NCBI GenBank assembly: GCA_963699015.1 | Contig: CAVOSX010000002.1 | Span: forward strand, 1,054,001-1,118,000 | DNA: 64,000 nucleotides | DNA from: PALSA-505 sp963699015 | GTDB taxonomy: Bacteria > Actinomycetota > Actinomycetes > Streptosporangiales > Streptosporangiaceae | Direction of reading: 5' to 3' | Position numbers and translations under genes: made by a program | Notes under the pieces: generated by a model | Seen by the model: only the letters and a program-made list of their open reading frames with translations | Told to the model about the DNA's origin: nothing | The model's database searches: none | Shown here: piece after piece, positions 44,568 through 53,265 of the stretch | How positions within the stretch are numbered: position 1 is the first letter of the stretch | Layout: the number at the start of each line of letters is the position of its first letter

Positions 44568-44583
44568 TGTGTCTTAGATCACA
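44568..44583. promoter_or_regulatory. CRP/cAMP-receptor-protein-like site
   Basis: TGTGTCTTAGATCACA matches the Crp consensus TGTGA-N6-TCACA at 9 of 10 positions. It lies about 80 bases upstream of the transglycosylase-like gene starting at 44489. In M. tuberculosis rpfA is Crp-controlled, which makes the location suggestive. Confidence 0.35.
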
Positions 44584-44682
44584 TAAGGGCGGCCGTGACG
44601 ACCGGTAACTTCCCTTGATTAGTTCTCTGACCTGCGGCTGAGATAACTAGGATGGCTCGGCAGATTGGACGCTATGACCCAC

Positions 44683-44695
44683 GTCACAATGTGAC
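44683..44695. promoter_or_regulatory. 13-bp palindrome in AT-richer intergenic region
   Basis: GTCACA-A-TGTGAC is a perfect odd palindrome, a possible operator. The 415-base interval 44490-44904 is distinctly AT-richer than its surroundings and contains no supported gene; it probably holds the promoter of the gene at 43611-44489. No ydaO riboswitch is recognisable. Confidence 0.3.
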
Positions 44696-44904
44696 AAAAT
44701 GGATGCGGAAACTTACTCTGAGTGCGTAAATTTGGCGTCCGGGTAAGACTTTGCTATCCTGCCGCGAACAAAAATTTATCACTTCGTTATCTTATTAGGC
44801 GTCGCTCCGGCCCATTCAATAGGTCCGGGTCAATGGCCGCTGGGGATTTGGACGCCCGTTCTCTGTGTCCACGGCATGGCTGTCCGGGGTCAGCAGTACC
44901 GGGA

Positions 44905-45612
44905 TCAGTAGTAGCTGTGCGCCTGCCAGAAGGCCCAGGCGCTGCACGGATCACCGTACACGGACTTGATGTAGCCAAGACCCCACCGGATCTGGGTGGC
45001 GGGGTTGGTCTGCCAGTCGGACCCGGCGCTGGCCATTTTCGAGCCAGGCAGCGCCTGCGGGATGCCGTAGGCACCGCTCGGGTTCTCCGCGTTGTAGACC
45101 CAGCCGCTTTCCCGCGTCCAGATGTTGTTCAGGCAGCTGAAGTAGACCTTCGGGTTGAAGCCGAACGACGACAGCATGTTGTACGCGATCGACTGGGCGG
45201 TGCCGGGGTTCGGCGGCGCGGCGGGCGGGCCTGCCACCACCGGACCGCTGCCGGGAGCGCCGCTGCCGGGAGCGCCGGCGCCCGGCGCGCTCGCGCCTGC
45301 GGGGGCCCCGGGCAGGTTCGACGGCTGCCGGGACGCCAGCTTCGGGTGGCCGACCAGGCTGAGCGTCCGGGACGCGGCGCTCATGGCGATCAGCTCCGTG
45401 CGCCGCTGCCGCAGCAAGGTCATGGTGTGACTGGTCGGCACGGCGGCCATAGCGACCGCCGCGGCGCTGCTGCCCGGGGACCAGGGACGGACCTTGACCA
45501 GGTATCCGGCACCGGCGAGCGCGGTCACGACGAGGAAGGCGGTCAGTCCGATGACGAGCCCGGTCGTGCGGGACGTTCGCCTCGCCGGGGCCCGCCTCCG
45601 GTGTTGTGACAA
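44905..45612 (-). CDS. secreted/membrane-anchored transglycosylase-like protein, paralogue of the 43.6 kb gene
   Basis: A 235-residue protein: basic N-terminus, TM anchor (TGLVIGLTAFLVVTALAGAG), a linker with Pro/Gly repeats (APGAGAPGSGAPGSG), and a C-terminal domain almost identical in pattern to the previous gene (FSCLNNIWTRESGWVYNAEN, GAYGIPQALPGSKMASAGSD, NPATQIRWGLGYIKSVYG). Probable extracellular peptidoglycan-cleaving enzyme. The likely start is TTG 45612 behind GGAGAGGAC, which is unusual. Confidence 0.83.
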   Translation of the reverse strand: MSQHRRRAPARRTSRTTGLVIGLTAFLVVTALAGAGYLVKVRPWSPGSSAAAVAMAAVPTSHTMTLLRQRRTELIAMSAASRTLSLVGHPKLASRQPSNLPGAPAGASAPGAGAPGSGAPGSGPVVAGPPAAPPNPGTAQSIAYNMLSSFGFNPKVYFSCLNNIWTRESGWVYNAENPSGAYGIPQALPGSKMASAGSDWQTNPATQIRWGLGYIKSVYGDPCSAWAFWQAHSYY

Positions 45613-46028
45613 TGCAGTCCTCTCCGACGGCCATCCGCGCGGTGACGGAAATACCCCCGCGTGCTGACGCGTTGCGCCTGCTGACGGCGCGTCAGGTGAC
45701 TCCCGGACTCGTGTGGCGTGCCTGGCCGGTCCCGAGCAACCCGCCTGGGCGGGCCGGGTACCGTTGGCGCCTTACCTTGCCAGAGGTGCCGGAGGGGTCT
45801 GCAACCGATTCCACCGAAAAAGCTGTGTCGGTCACCGGGGCGACCCGGTAACGCAGATCGCATATTGGCCGTACATAGCGTGACAATGGCCAGATCAGGT
45901 TGCTGACGCTGCTGTGATCACCGCTTACCGCGGATCGGCCGGCCCCCGGGGGGCGACTACCCATTCAGCCGGCCGGGCGGCTAACTTTCCAGCATGGCGT
46001 TCATCGGTGGCCGACGGGGCCAGGCATC
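45613..46028. other. intergenic region between divergent genes
   Basis: 416 bases between the second transglycosylase-like gene and the rhomboid gene. Short frames exist (for example 45606-45851 on the plus strand) but show no family resemblance or ribosome site. It should hold divergent promoters; I could not place them with confidence. Confidence 0.4.
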
Positions 46029-46757
46029 ATGACCGACCGCGGCGGGGGCAACGCCCCGCCCCGGCGGGCGGGCAGGTGGCAGATCGGCGCCGGCGACGCG
46101 GAAACGGTGCTGGCCGAGGCGCGGAACGCCCTGTTCGTCATGGTCGCTTTCGTTGCCATCTTGTGGATCGTGCAGATAGCCAACTGGGCCGATCACTACC
46201 AGCTCAGCTTCCAGTACGGCATCAGGCCGCGAGATCCCGGCAGCCTGCCCGACATCTTCAGTGCTCCCTTCCTGCATTTCAGCTGGGCGCACATCGAGGG
46301 AAATTCCGGGCCGCTGTTTATCTTCGGGTTCCTCGCCGCCTACCGGGGGGTGAAGAAATTTCTCGGCGTCACGCTCATCGTGGCGATAACGAGCGGGCTC
46401 GCCGCCTGGATCTTCGAGGGCGCGCACACGGTCGGCGCGGGTGCCAGCGGCATGGTGTTCGGCTACTTCGCCTACATCATCGTGCGCGGAATCTTTGACC
46501 GTCATCCCATCGACCTGCTGATCGGCCTGGTGATGGCGCTCTGCTTTGCCTACCAGTTCACCGTGCTGGTGCCGCAGCACGGCATCGGATGGCAGGCCCA
46601 CATCGGCGGCGTGGTCGGCGGCGTCCTGGCGGGCTGGATATTCCGCGATCACAGGCGCGGTAAGCCGGCCGGCCAGCAGGCCGCGCCCGGCACGCCGACA
46701 TCCGGCGATCGATCCCGCGCGGCCCTGCACAAGGAACTCGACGACCTGGGCCTGTGA
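46029..46757 (+). CDS. rhomboid-family intramembrane serine protease
   Basis: A 242-residue polytopic protein with about six TM helices. Rhomboid landmarks are HFSWAHIEGNSGPLFIFG (HxxxN in TM2), catalytic Ser in GAGASGMVFGY, and catalytic His in WQAHIGGVVGGVLAGW. The cytoplasmic tail is short. The GTGA overlap with the next gene implies co-transcription with an amidohydrolase, an association I cannot explain functionally. Confidence 0.93.
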   Translation: MTDRGGGNAPPRRAGRWQIGAGDAETVLAEARNALFVMVAFVAILWIVQIANWADHYQLSFQYGIRPRDPGSLPDIFSAPFLHFSWAHIEGNSGPLFIFGFLAAYRGVKKFLGVTLIVAITSGLAAWIFEGAHTVGAGASGMVFGYFAYIIVRGIFDRHPIDLLIGLVMALCFAYQFTVLVPQHGIGWQAHIGGVVGGVLAGWIFRDHRRGKPAGQQAAPGTPTSGDRSRAALHKELDDLGL

Positions 46758-47664
46758 ATACCAGCGGCGGGCCCGGCCCGGTCATCGACGCGCATCATCA
46801 CGTCTGGGACCTGTCGGTGCGGGCTCAGCCGTGGCTGGATCAGGACGGGCTCGGCCCGCTGCGCAGGAACTACTCGATGGCCGACCTCGAGCCCGAGGCG
46901 GCCGCGGCCGGCGTCACCGCGACGGTCGTGGTACAGACCGTGATCGAGCCGGGCGAGACCCCTGACCTGCTGGCGCTGGCGGCAGCCCATCACCTGGTCG
47001 CCGGGGTCGTGGGCTGGGTCGACCTGGCCGGCCCGGGCGTCGCGGATGCAATCGCCGGCCTGCTCGAGCGGCCCGGCGCGCAGTACCTGGCCGGCATCCG
47101 GCATCCGGTCCTGGCCGAACGGGACCCCGGGTGGCTGGCGCGGCCCGAGGTGCTGCGCGGCCTGGCCGCCGTGGCCGAAGCCGGCCTGGCCTACGACGTA
47201 GTCTGCTCGCCCCCGCAGCTGCCCGCCGCGGTCACGGCCGCCGCCGCGCTCCCCCAGCTCACGTTCGTGCTCGACCACCTGGGCAATCCCGAGGGCGATG
47301 AGCCTGGCGACGGGCCGTGGGCGAGCGCCGTGCGCGCGCTGGCGGCGCTGCCGAACACCGTCGGCAAGCTCTCCGGCGTCCTGTCCGAGGCTTTCCCGGT
47401 TCGCGGCGGGTCGCCGCAGGCCCGGGCCGCGGCGCGCTCGACCCGCTCGTCCTGCGGTACTTCGACACCGCGCTCGCCACGTTCGGGCCGCATCGGCTCA
47501 TGTACGGCTCCGACTGGCCGCCGTGCACCCTGACCTCGTCCTACGCCGATGTGCTGGCCGCCGCCCGGGTGCTCACCGGCGGGCTGAGCGCGGCCGAGCA
47601 GGCCGCGGTGTTCGGGGCGACCGCCCGGCGTGCCTACGGGCTCGGCCGGCCCGGGCCGGCGTAG
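46754..47664 (+). CDS. amidohydrolase-2 (TIM-barrel metal hydrolase), frameshifted
   Basis: The N-terminal DAHHHVWDL metal motif, VVVQTVIEPGET, GIRHPVLAE and VLDHLGNPEG identify the amidohydrolase-2 family (lactonase-like, COG3618). The 5' frame drifts into an Arg/Ser-rich tail ending at 47533. The proper C-terminus, LVLRYFDTALATFGPHRLMYGSDWPPC, is in the next frame to a TAG at 47664. The phase change (net one-base deletion) lies about 47400-47445 in a GC-rich run. Substrate unknown, possibly a sugar lactone. The GTG start overlaps the rhomboid stop. Confidence 0.82.
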
Positions 47665-47666
47665 GA

Positions 47667-47686
47667 ACCCGCCCGCGCAGGCGGGT
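47667..47686 (+). terminator. hairpin after the amidohydrolase gene
   Basis: ACCCGCC/GGCGGGT with a 6-base loop immediately follows the stop codon. It lacks a U-tract, so it is only a plausible terminator. Confidence 0.4.
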
Positions 47687-47782
47687 CACCGCGGCCGCAT
47701 CGGCGTACTCGCGTCCGCGCGTGCCGGCTCACGCGCGCGGCGGCCCTGGTTTCCAGGGCGGCCAGTTACCCGGGATGCGTTA

Positions 47783-47799
47783 TTGCGACATTGTTGCAG
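47783..47799 (+). promoter_or_regulatory. Nur-type nickel-responsive operator overlapping a promoter
   Basis: TTGCGA-N5-TTGCAG matches the Streptomyces Nur box TTGCAA-N5-TTGCAA with one mismatch per half-site. It lies 44 bases before the NiCoT start codon and its left half coincides with a possible -35 (TTGCGA, then 18 bases, then TAGACT), so bound Nur would block transcription when nickel is sufficient. Confidence 0.6.
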
Positions 47800-47842
47800 T
47801 TATCCGTAGACTCGGCGCAGCGCACGCCGCAGGGAGGTGACG

Positions 47843-48952
47843 ATGGCCGACGTGAGCCGCATGACAAGGATCCGCAACGGCCTGACCCCCCGCGAATGGG
47901 GCCGGACCGGGGCGATGGCGGCGACAATCATCGGCCTGAACGTGGTCGGCTGGGGGATGCTGGCCGCCGCGCTGGGCGGGCACTACCACATCAGCAAGAC
48001 GACGGTCTTCGGCGTGGGCACCGGCGCCCTGGCCTACACCCTGGGCATGCGGCACGCGTTCGACGCCGACCACATCGCGGCGATCGACAACACCACCCGC
48101 AAGCTGGTGGGCGAGGGCAAGCGGCCGCTGTCCACCGGGTTCTTTTTCTCCCTCGGGCACTCCAGCGTGGTCTTCGTGCTCTCCGTGCTGCTGAACTTCG
48201 GCATCCGCGGCCTCACCGGCCAGGTGAAGAACTCAGGCTCGCAGCTGCAGCACACCACCAACCTGGTCGGCACCCTGGTGTCGGGGTCCTTCCTGTTCCT
48301 GATCGCGGCGCTGAACATCGTCATCCTGGTCAGCATCCTCAAGGTGTTCCGGGAGATGCGGGCCGGCCGGTACGACGACGACCAGTTGGAACAGCAGCTA
48401 GCCAAGCGCGGCCTGATGAACCGGATTCTCGGCAGGCTCGCCCGCAAGGTTGACGCGCCGTGGAAGATGTACCCGGTCGGGTTCCTGTTCGGCCTCGGCT
48501 TCGACACGGCCACCGAGGTCGCGCTGCTGGTACTGGCCGGGACCGCGGTCGTAGGCGGGCTGCCGTTCTACGCCATCTTGTCGCTGCCGATCCTGTTCGC
48601 CGCGGGGATGTGCCTGCTCGACACCGCGGACGGCTGCTTCATGAACTTCGCCTACGACTGGGCGTTCTCCCGCCCGGTCCGCAAGGTCTACTACAACCTG
48701 ACCATCACCGGCCTGTCGGTGTTCGTCGCCGTGTTCGTCGGCGCGATCGAGCTGCTCGGCCTGCTCGCCGAGGACGGTCACCTGTCCGGCGCGGGATGGA
48801 GCTGGCTGGCCGGCTTCAACATCAACACGGCCGGGTTCGTCATCGTCGGGGTGTTCGTGGCCACCTGGGTCGTGGCCCTGGCGGTCTGGCACTTCGGCCG
48901 CATCGAGCAGAAATGGGACAGTACCGCCGCTGAGGCGAGTACCGGGGACTGA
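47843..48952 (+). CDS. NiCoT-family nickel/cobalt permease (HoxN/NixA)
   Basis: A 369-residue membrane transporter with about eight TM helices. The metal-recognition signature is RHAFDADHIAAIDN; FFSLGHSSVVF, GFLFGLGFDTATEVALL and GMCLLDTADGCFMN are the other family signatures. It imports Ni(II) and possibly Co(II) by secondary transport. ATG 47843 follows GGGAGG with good spacing; GTG 47837 is an alternative. Upstream is a Nur-like box, consistent with nickel uptake for enzymes such as urease, Ni-SOD or hydrogenase, none of which are in this window. Confidence 0.95.
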   Translation: MADVSRMTRIRNGLTPREWGRTGAMAATIIGLNVVGWGMLAAALGGHYHISKTTVFGVGTGALAYTLGMRHAFDADHIAAIDNTTRKLVGEGKRPLSTGFFFSLGHSSVVFVLSVLLNFGIRGLTGQVKNSGSQLQHTTNLVGTLVSGSFLFLIAALNIVILVSILKVFREMRAGRYDDDQLEQQLAKRGLMNRILGRLARKVDAPWKMYPVGFLFGLGFDTATEVALLVLAGTAVVGGLPFYAILSLPILFAAGMCLLDTADGCFMNFAYDWAFSRPVRKVYYNLTITGLSVFVAVFVGAIELLGLLAEDGHLSGAGWSWLAGFNINTAGFVIVGVFVATWVVALAVWHFGRIEQKWDSTAAEASTGD

Positions 48953-49060
48953 CCGCTGCAACCAGGAAACCGGAATCTGGTGCGCCGGGCAGCGAGAGGT
49001 CAGGCACCTTGTTCTCGTCGTACCTGGTGTCAGCATCGTGAATACGACGGGAGCAGGTCA

Positions 49061-49411
49061 ATGGCTAGCCCAGTGGTGCACTTCGAGATCAGGTCCGCGG
49101 ATCCGGACGCGACGCGCGAGTTCTTCGGGAAGCTGTTCGGGTGGACGTTCCCCGACGGGGGGATACCCGGATACACCTACGTGGACACCGGAGTGGAGGG
49201 CGGCGTACCCGGCGGGATCGGTCCGCTGCAGGACGGGGCGCCCCTGGTCACCTTCTTTGTCGGGGTCCAGGATGTCGCCGCTACGCTGGAAGCCGCGGCC
49301 GCCTTGGGCGGGCGCGTCGTCCAGCCGGCGACCTCGGTGCCCGGGGTCACCTTCGGGCTGGTGGCCGATCCGCGCGGCCAGATAGTGGGGTTGGCTCAGG
49401 CGCACGGCTGA
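49061..49411 (+). CDS. VOC-family (glyoxalase-like) protein
   Basis: A 116-residue single VOC module: VVHFEIRSADPDATREFFGKLFGW, then TFFVGVQDVAATLEAAAALGG and FGLVADPRGQIVGL. Members bind small molecules or a metal; the substrate is unknown. ATG 49061 is preceded by GGGAGCAGG. An ECF sigma factor gene follows after 54 bases on the same strand, a pairing common in actinobacteria. Confidence 0.88.
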   Translation: MASPVVHFEIRSADPDATREFFGKLFGWTFPDGGIPGYTYVDTGVEGGVPGGIGPLQDGAPLVTFFVGVQDVAATLEAAAALGGRVVQPATSVPGVTFGLVADPRGQIVGLAQAHG

Positions 49412-49465
49412 GGCTCGCGCGATCACGCCCGGCCGCCCGGACACCGACCGCAGGAGAGGCTGCAC

Positions 49466-50479
49466 ATGGCTGGTCCTTCCGATCCGGCGCTGATCGAGCA
49501 GGCGGTCGCCGGGGACGAGGTGGCGTTCGCGGCCCTGGTCGGCCCGCATCAGCGGGCCGTGTTCCGGCACTGCTATCGCATGCTCGGCTCCGGCGCCGAC
49601 GCCGAGGACGTCACTCAGGACACCCTGGAGCGGGCCTGGCGCAGGCTGGCGACCTATGACGGCTCGGGTCCGTTCGGCGCCTGGCTGCAACGGATCGCCA
49701 CCAACGTGTGCCTGGACGGGCTGCGGGCCAGGCGGACCCGGCTCGGCCCGGCCGGCTTCGGGAGACCGGCTGGGCCGGGCACGGTGCCGGGGCCGCCCGA
49801 CCCGGAGCTGGCGTGGGTCGAGCCGGTCAGCGATGCCGAGCTGAACGGAGCCGACCCGCAGGACGCGCTGGTCCGGCGCGAGGAGATCAGCCTGGCGTTC
49901 GTGGCGGCCCTGCAGCTGCTGCCGCCGCGCCAGCGGGCCGCGCTGCTGCTGCACGACGTCCTCGCCTTCACCCACGCCGAAGTCGGGGAAGTGCTCGGCG
50001 TCGGCAGCACGGCGGTCAATAGCCTGCTGTCCCGGGCGCGCGGATCCGTGCGGGTGGCCGCGGGATCGCCCCCGCCCGGAATCACCGATCCCCGCGTACA
50101 GCAGCTGCTCGATCGTTATGTCCGGGCCTGGCAGCTCGCCGACATCGACGGCCTGGTACGGCTGATCGCCGAGGACGTCCGGTTCTCGATGCCCCCGCTC
50201 ACCGCCTGGTTCCAGGGCCGCGAAGCGGTCGCCGCGTTCATCGAGAACGCCATCTTCGCCGCGGCCCGGCCGCACGGCATCCGCCTGCAGGCCGGCTGGT
50301 GCAATGGCCAGCCCGCGTTCGGCAGCTACGGCCCGGACGGCCACGGCGGCCTGGCGGTCAGCGGCCTGCAGGTCCTCCAGGTCGGCGACGTGGACGGGCA
50401 GCCGCTCATCACCGCCGTGGTGTCCTATCGCGACCCTGCCCTCGCGATCCGCTGCGGGCTGCCGGCCGCCCTTGCGTAA
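49466..50479 (+). CDS. ECF sigma factor with C-terminal SnoaL-like domain (SigG-type)
   Basis: A 337-residue sigma factor. Region 2 is QRAVFRHCYRMLGSGADAEDVTQDTLERAW; region 4 is ALQLLPPRQRAALLLHDVLAFTHAEVGEVL with VGSTAVNSLLSRAR. The C-terminal 130 residues form an NTF2/SnoaL-like fold (YVRAWQLADIDGLVRLIAEDV, PLTAWFQGREAVAAFIE). Such fused domains replace anti-sigma control. GGAGAGG precedes ATG 49466. Probable targets are unknown. Confidence 0.92.
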   Translation: MAGPSDPALIEQAVAGDEVAFAALVGPHQRAVFRHCYRMLGSGADAEDVTQDTLERAWRRLATYDGSGPFGAWLQRIATNVCLDGLRARRTRLGPAGFGRPAGPGTVPGPPDPELAWVEPVSDAELNGADPQDALVRREEISLAFVAALQLLPPRQRAALLLHDVLAFTHAEVGEVLGVGSTAVNSLLSRARGSVRVAAGSPPPGITDPRVQQLLDRYVRAWQLADIDGLVRLIAEDVRFSMPPLTAWFQGREAVAAFIENAIFAAARPHGIRLQAGWCNGQPAFGSYGPDGHGGLAVSGLQVLQVGDVDGQPLITAVVSYRDPALAIRCGLPAALA

Positions 50480-50527
50480 CGGCGGCGCAGCCTCAACTCC
50501 GGGAGTTGCCTGAGCGGGCACGGATGC

Positions 50528-51160
50528 TTACCCGATCGGCACGCTGAGATCCATGGCGAAGATGTGCGCGTCGGGGACTGGCAGCTCGGTGAAGCCCACG
50601 TGGCGGTAGAAGCCCATGGCTCGCTGGTTGCTGCTCCCGACCAGGAGGTGAACTCCACGGGAGCCCTGAGCACGAAGGCCCGACATCAGCGTCGCGATCA
50701 TCTGCCGCCCCATCCCGTGCCCCTGCAACCGCGGCAGCAGGTCAATGTGCAGGTGCGACGGGAACCGCTCAACCACCTCCCGGGGCGCCCGGAACGGGTG
50801 ATGGATGTTCTGCAGCGCACGCCGCTCCGGTGCCGATATCGCCTCACCCAGGTGCTGCGATGGCTCTGGGTACCGGGCACGCAGTCCAGGCCACCAGTCC
50901 CGCTCCAGGCGCTGCTCGAAGGCATCGCTGCCGAGCGCCGCGAGGACGTACCCGCCGACGCCCGCCGCGTCCTCGGCCACGAAGGCAAGCGAAGGCTCGA
51001 ACAACCCGTAGGGCGCCGCATACACATTCCCAGGCAGCTGGGGGTCGCGGAACAGGGCGGTACCATCCTGGCCGCTGTCGGCCGTTTGCAGGCAGATCCG
51101 GTACAAGTCATCGAGATCGTCCGGCCGGTATCGGCGGACGCGGGCCGGCTCACAGTCCAT
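50528..51160 (-). CDS. GNAT-family N-acetyltransferase
   Basis: A 210-residue protein with acetyl-CoA motif PRLQGHGMGRQMIATLMSGL and the later strand HLLVGSSNQRAMGFYRHVGF. The N-terminus VRRYRPDDLDDLYRICLQT and the overall length fit the GNAT type resembling the C-terminal domain of eukaryotic O-GlcNAcase. Substrate unknown. It is convergent with the ECF sigma gene. Confidence 0.9.
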   Translation of the reverse strand: MDCEPARVRRYRPDDLDDLYRICLQTADSGQDGTALFRDPQLPGNVYAAPYGLFEPSLAFVAEDAAGVGGYVLAALGSDAFEQRLERDWWPGLRARYPEPSQHLGEAISAPERRALQNIHHPFRAPREVVERFPSHLHIDLLPRLQGHGMGRQMIATLMSGLRAQGSRGVHLLVGSSNQRAMGFYRHVGFTELPVPDAHIFAMDLSVPIG

Positions 51161-51316
51161 AGCGCATGTCTACCGCAACCAGCGGGCGGCAGGCCCCTTC
51201 GATGACCGCAAGCGGCCTGCTCCCCCCGTACTGTGGGCAGGCGCTCGCGTGGCGCAGCAACCGAGGGGAACTGATCTCCCATGACCAGGTACGTGATCGG
51301 CCCGGACGTAGGCGGG

Positions 51317-51832
51317 CTACGACGCGGGCTCGCCGCCCAGGCTGGCCCGCAGCGCGGCGCCCTTGTCCCTGGCTTGCTGGCCGAGCTGCTGCTGGAATCG
51401 GGTCATCCGGTCGCGCAGCGCCGGGTCGGCCGCGCCCAGGATGCGGACGGCGAGCAGGCCGGCGTTGCGCGCTCCGCCGATCGCCACCGTGGCGACCGGT
51501 ATTCCGGCCGGCATCTGCACGATGGACAGCAGCGAGTCCAGGCCGTCCAGGTGGGCAAGCGGCACCGGCACGCCGATCACGGGGAGCGGGGTCACCGACG
51601 CGAGCATGCCGGGCAGGTGCGCCGCGCCGCCCGCGCCGGCGATGATCACTCGCAATCCGCGGCCGGCCGCCGCCGACCCGTAGCCGATCATGTCGTGCGG
51701 CATCCGGTGCGCGGACACCACGTCGGCTTCGTAACCGACCCCGAATTCGTCGAGCACATTGGCGGCGGCCCGCATCACCGGCCAGTCCGAGTCGCTGCCC
51801 ATGACGACGCCGACCAGCCGCTGAGTACTCAC
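51317..51832 (-). CDS. purE: 5-(carboxyamino)imidazole ribonucleotide mutase
   Basis: Class I PurE, 171 residues, converting N5-CAIR to CAIR in purine synthesis. The substrate loop is GVVMGSDSDWPVM; SAHRMPHDM and the GAGGAAHLPGMLAS motif with the catalytic His are present. Its GTG start overlaps the purK TGA (GTGA), so the pair is coupled. Confidence 0.97.
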   Translation of the reverse strand: MSTQRLVGVVMGSDSDWPVMRAAANVLDEFGVGYEADVVSAHRMPHDMIGYGSAAAGRGLRVIIAGAGGAAHLPGMLASVTPLPVIGVPVPLAHLDGLDSLLSIVQMPAGIPVATVAIGGARNAGLLAVRILGAADPALRDRMTRFQQQLGQQARDKGAALRASLGGEPAS

Positions 51833-53148
51833 GTGGCTTCCCCAGCCGTCGAAGCGGCCGCCCCCGCGGCCGAGCCAGCGCCGGGCCTGGAACCCGCGCC
51901 GGGCCTGGAGCCAGCGTCGGCCCGTGAGCTCGCGCCGGCCCGTGAGCCAGCGCCGGCCCTGGAGCCCGCGCCCGCCGGGGAATCGGCGCCCGGCGCCTGG
52001 CCCGCGCCGCCCCAGCGAAGGTAGTCAGCCGCGGTCATGGCGCGGTCTCGCAGCTCGGCCAGGTCGCTGCCGAGCGCGGTGACATGGCCGATCTTGCGGC
52101 CCGGCCGGGACGGCTTGCCGTACAGGTGTACCCGCAGCGCCGGGTCGGCGGCCAGCACGTGATGCAGCCTGGCCTGCAGGTCGCCGCCGTCCCCGCCGAG
52201 CACGTTGGCCATCACGACCTGCGGCGCGGCCGGCCCGGTGGCGCCCAGCGGCATGTCCAGCACGGCCCGCAGGTGCTGCTCGAACTGCGAGGTGCGGGCG
52301 CCCTCGATGGTCCAGTGCCCGCAGTTGTGCGGGCGCATTGCCAGCTCGTTGACCAGCAGCCCGTCCGGGGTCCTGAACAGTTCCACGGCGAGCAGCCCGG
52401 TGACGTCCAGCTTCGCCGCGAGCCGCAGCGCCAGCGACTGCGCCTGCTCGGCGAGGTCGGCGGGCAGGCCAGGTGCGGGTGCGAGCACCTCCCGGCAGAT
52501 CCCGTCCTGCTGGACGGTCTGCACGACCGGGTAGGCGGCACCCTGCCCGTACGGCGACCGGGCCACGAGCGCGGCGAGTTCGGCCGTGAACGGGACGTAC
52601 TCCTCGGCGATCAGGGGAATCCCTGACTCGAGGACCTCGGCGGCCTGAGCCGCGTCCTGACACACCCAGACGCCTTTGCCGTCATACCCGCCGCGGATCG
52701 CCTTGAGCACGACGGGCCAGCCGTGCCGTTCGGCAAAATCCGTGACGTCGGCGAGCCGGATCACCGGAGCGAAGCGCGGGCAGCGGACGCCCAGCTGGAT
52801 GAGGCGCTGGCGCATCACCAGCTTGTCCTGGGCGTACCGCAGCGCCGCGGCGCCCGGCCGGATCGGCACCGCGGCCGCCTCCAGCGCGCCGAGCTGCGGG
52901 CCCGGCACGTGCTCGTGGTCGAACGTCACCGCGTCGCAGCCGCTGGCCAGGGCCAGCAGGTCCGGCAGCGAGCGATCATCGCCGATCCGGGTGTCCGCGC
53001 ACACCTGGGCGGCGCTATCGGCGGGCGTGGCGGCCAGCACGCGGAACCGGATGCCGAGCGTGATCGCAGCCTGGCAGGTCATCCGGGCCAGCTGGCCGGC
53101 CCCGACCATGCCCACCAGCGGGGCGCGGCTGCCGCCGTGATCGGTCAC
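51829..53148 (-). CDS. purK: N5-carboxyaminoimidazole ribonucleotide synthase
   Basis: ATP-grasp enzyme of 439 residues. It has VGMVGAGQLARM, AVTFDHEHVP, ATP-grasp strands (WPVVLKAIRGGYDGKGVW, LIAEEYVPF), ELAMRPHNCGHWTIEGARTSQFEQHLRA and KIGHVTALG. The last 60 residues are an Ala/Gly/Ser-rich repeat (AGSRAGAGSR type) encoded by about six 18-bp units at 51872-51976; this tail is not part of the family. The GTG start is divergent from the NCS1 permease gene 117 bases away. Confidence 0.96.
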   Translation of the reverse strand: MTDHGGSRAPLVGMVGAGQLARMTCQAAITLGIRFRVLAATPADSAAQVCADTRIGDDRSLPDLLALASGCDAVTFDHEHVPGPQLGALEAAAVPIRPGAAALRYAQDKLVMRQRLIQLGVRCPRFAPVIRLADVTDFAERHGWPVVLKAIRGGYDGKGVWVCQDAAQAAEVLESGIPLIAEEYVPFTAELAALVARSPYGQGAAYPVVQTVQQDGICREVLAPAPGLPADLAEQAQSLALRLAAKLDVTGLLAVELFRTPDGLLVNELAMRPHNCGHWTIEGARTSQFEQHLRAVLDMPLGATGPAAPQVVMANVLGGDGGDLQARLHHVLAADPALRVHLYGKPSRPGRKIGHVTALGSDLAELRDRAMTAADYLRWGGAGQAPGADSPAGAGSRAGAGSRAGASSRADAGSRPGAGSRPGAGSAAGAAASTAGEAT

Positions 53149-53265
53149 GGACGGTAGCCTACGCGGCGCGCCGTCCGGCGGCGCCCAGGATCTAGCGCTT
53201 GCCCGCCAGGCGTTCTATCATCGCGTCGGCCGCACTTGCGAACCCCGCCGTGAGGAGACAGGCCG

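Noticed and set aside
44490..44904. Possible ydaO (c-di-AMP) riboswitch, as found upstream of some actinobacterial rpf genes
   Set aside because: None of the conserved ydaO blocks are visible; the region is AT-rich and looks like ordinary promoter DNA.
45606..45851. 81-codon plus-strand frame
   Set aside because: Overlaps the start of the second transglycosylase-like gene, lacks a ribosome site and has no recognisable features.
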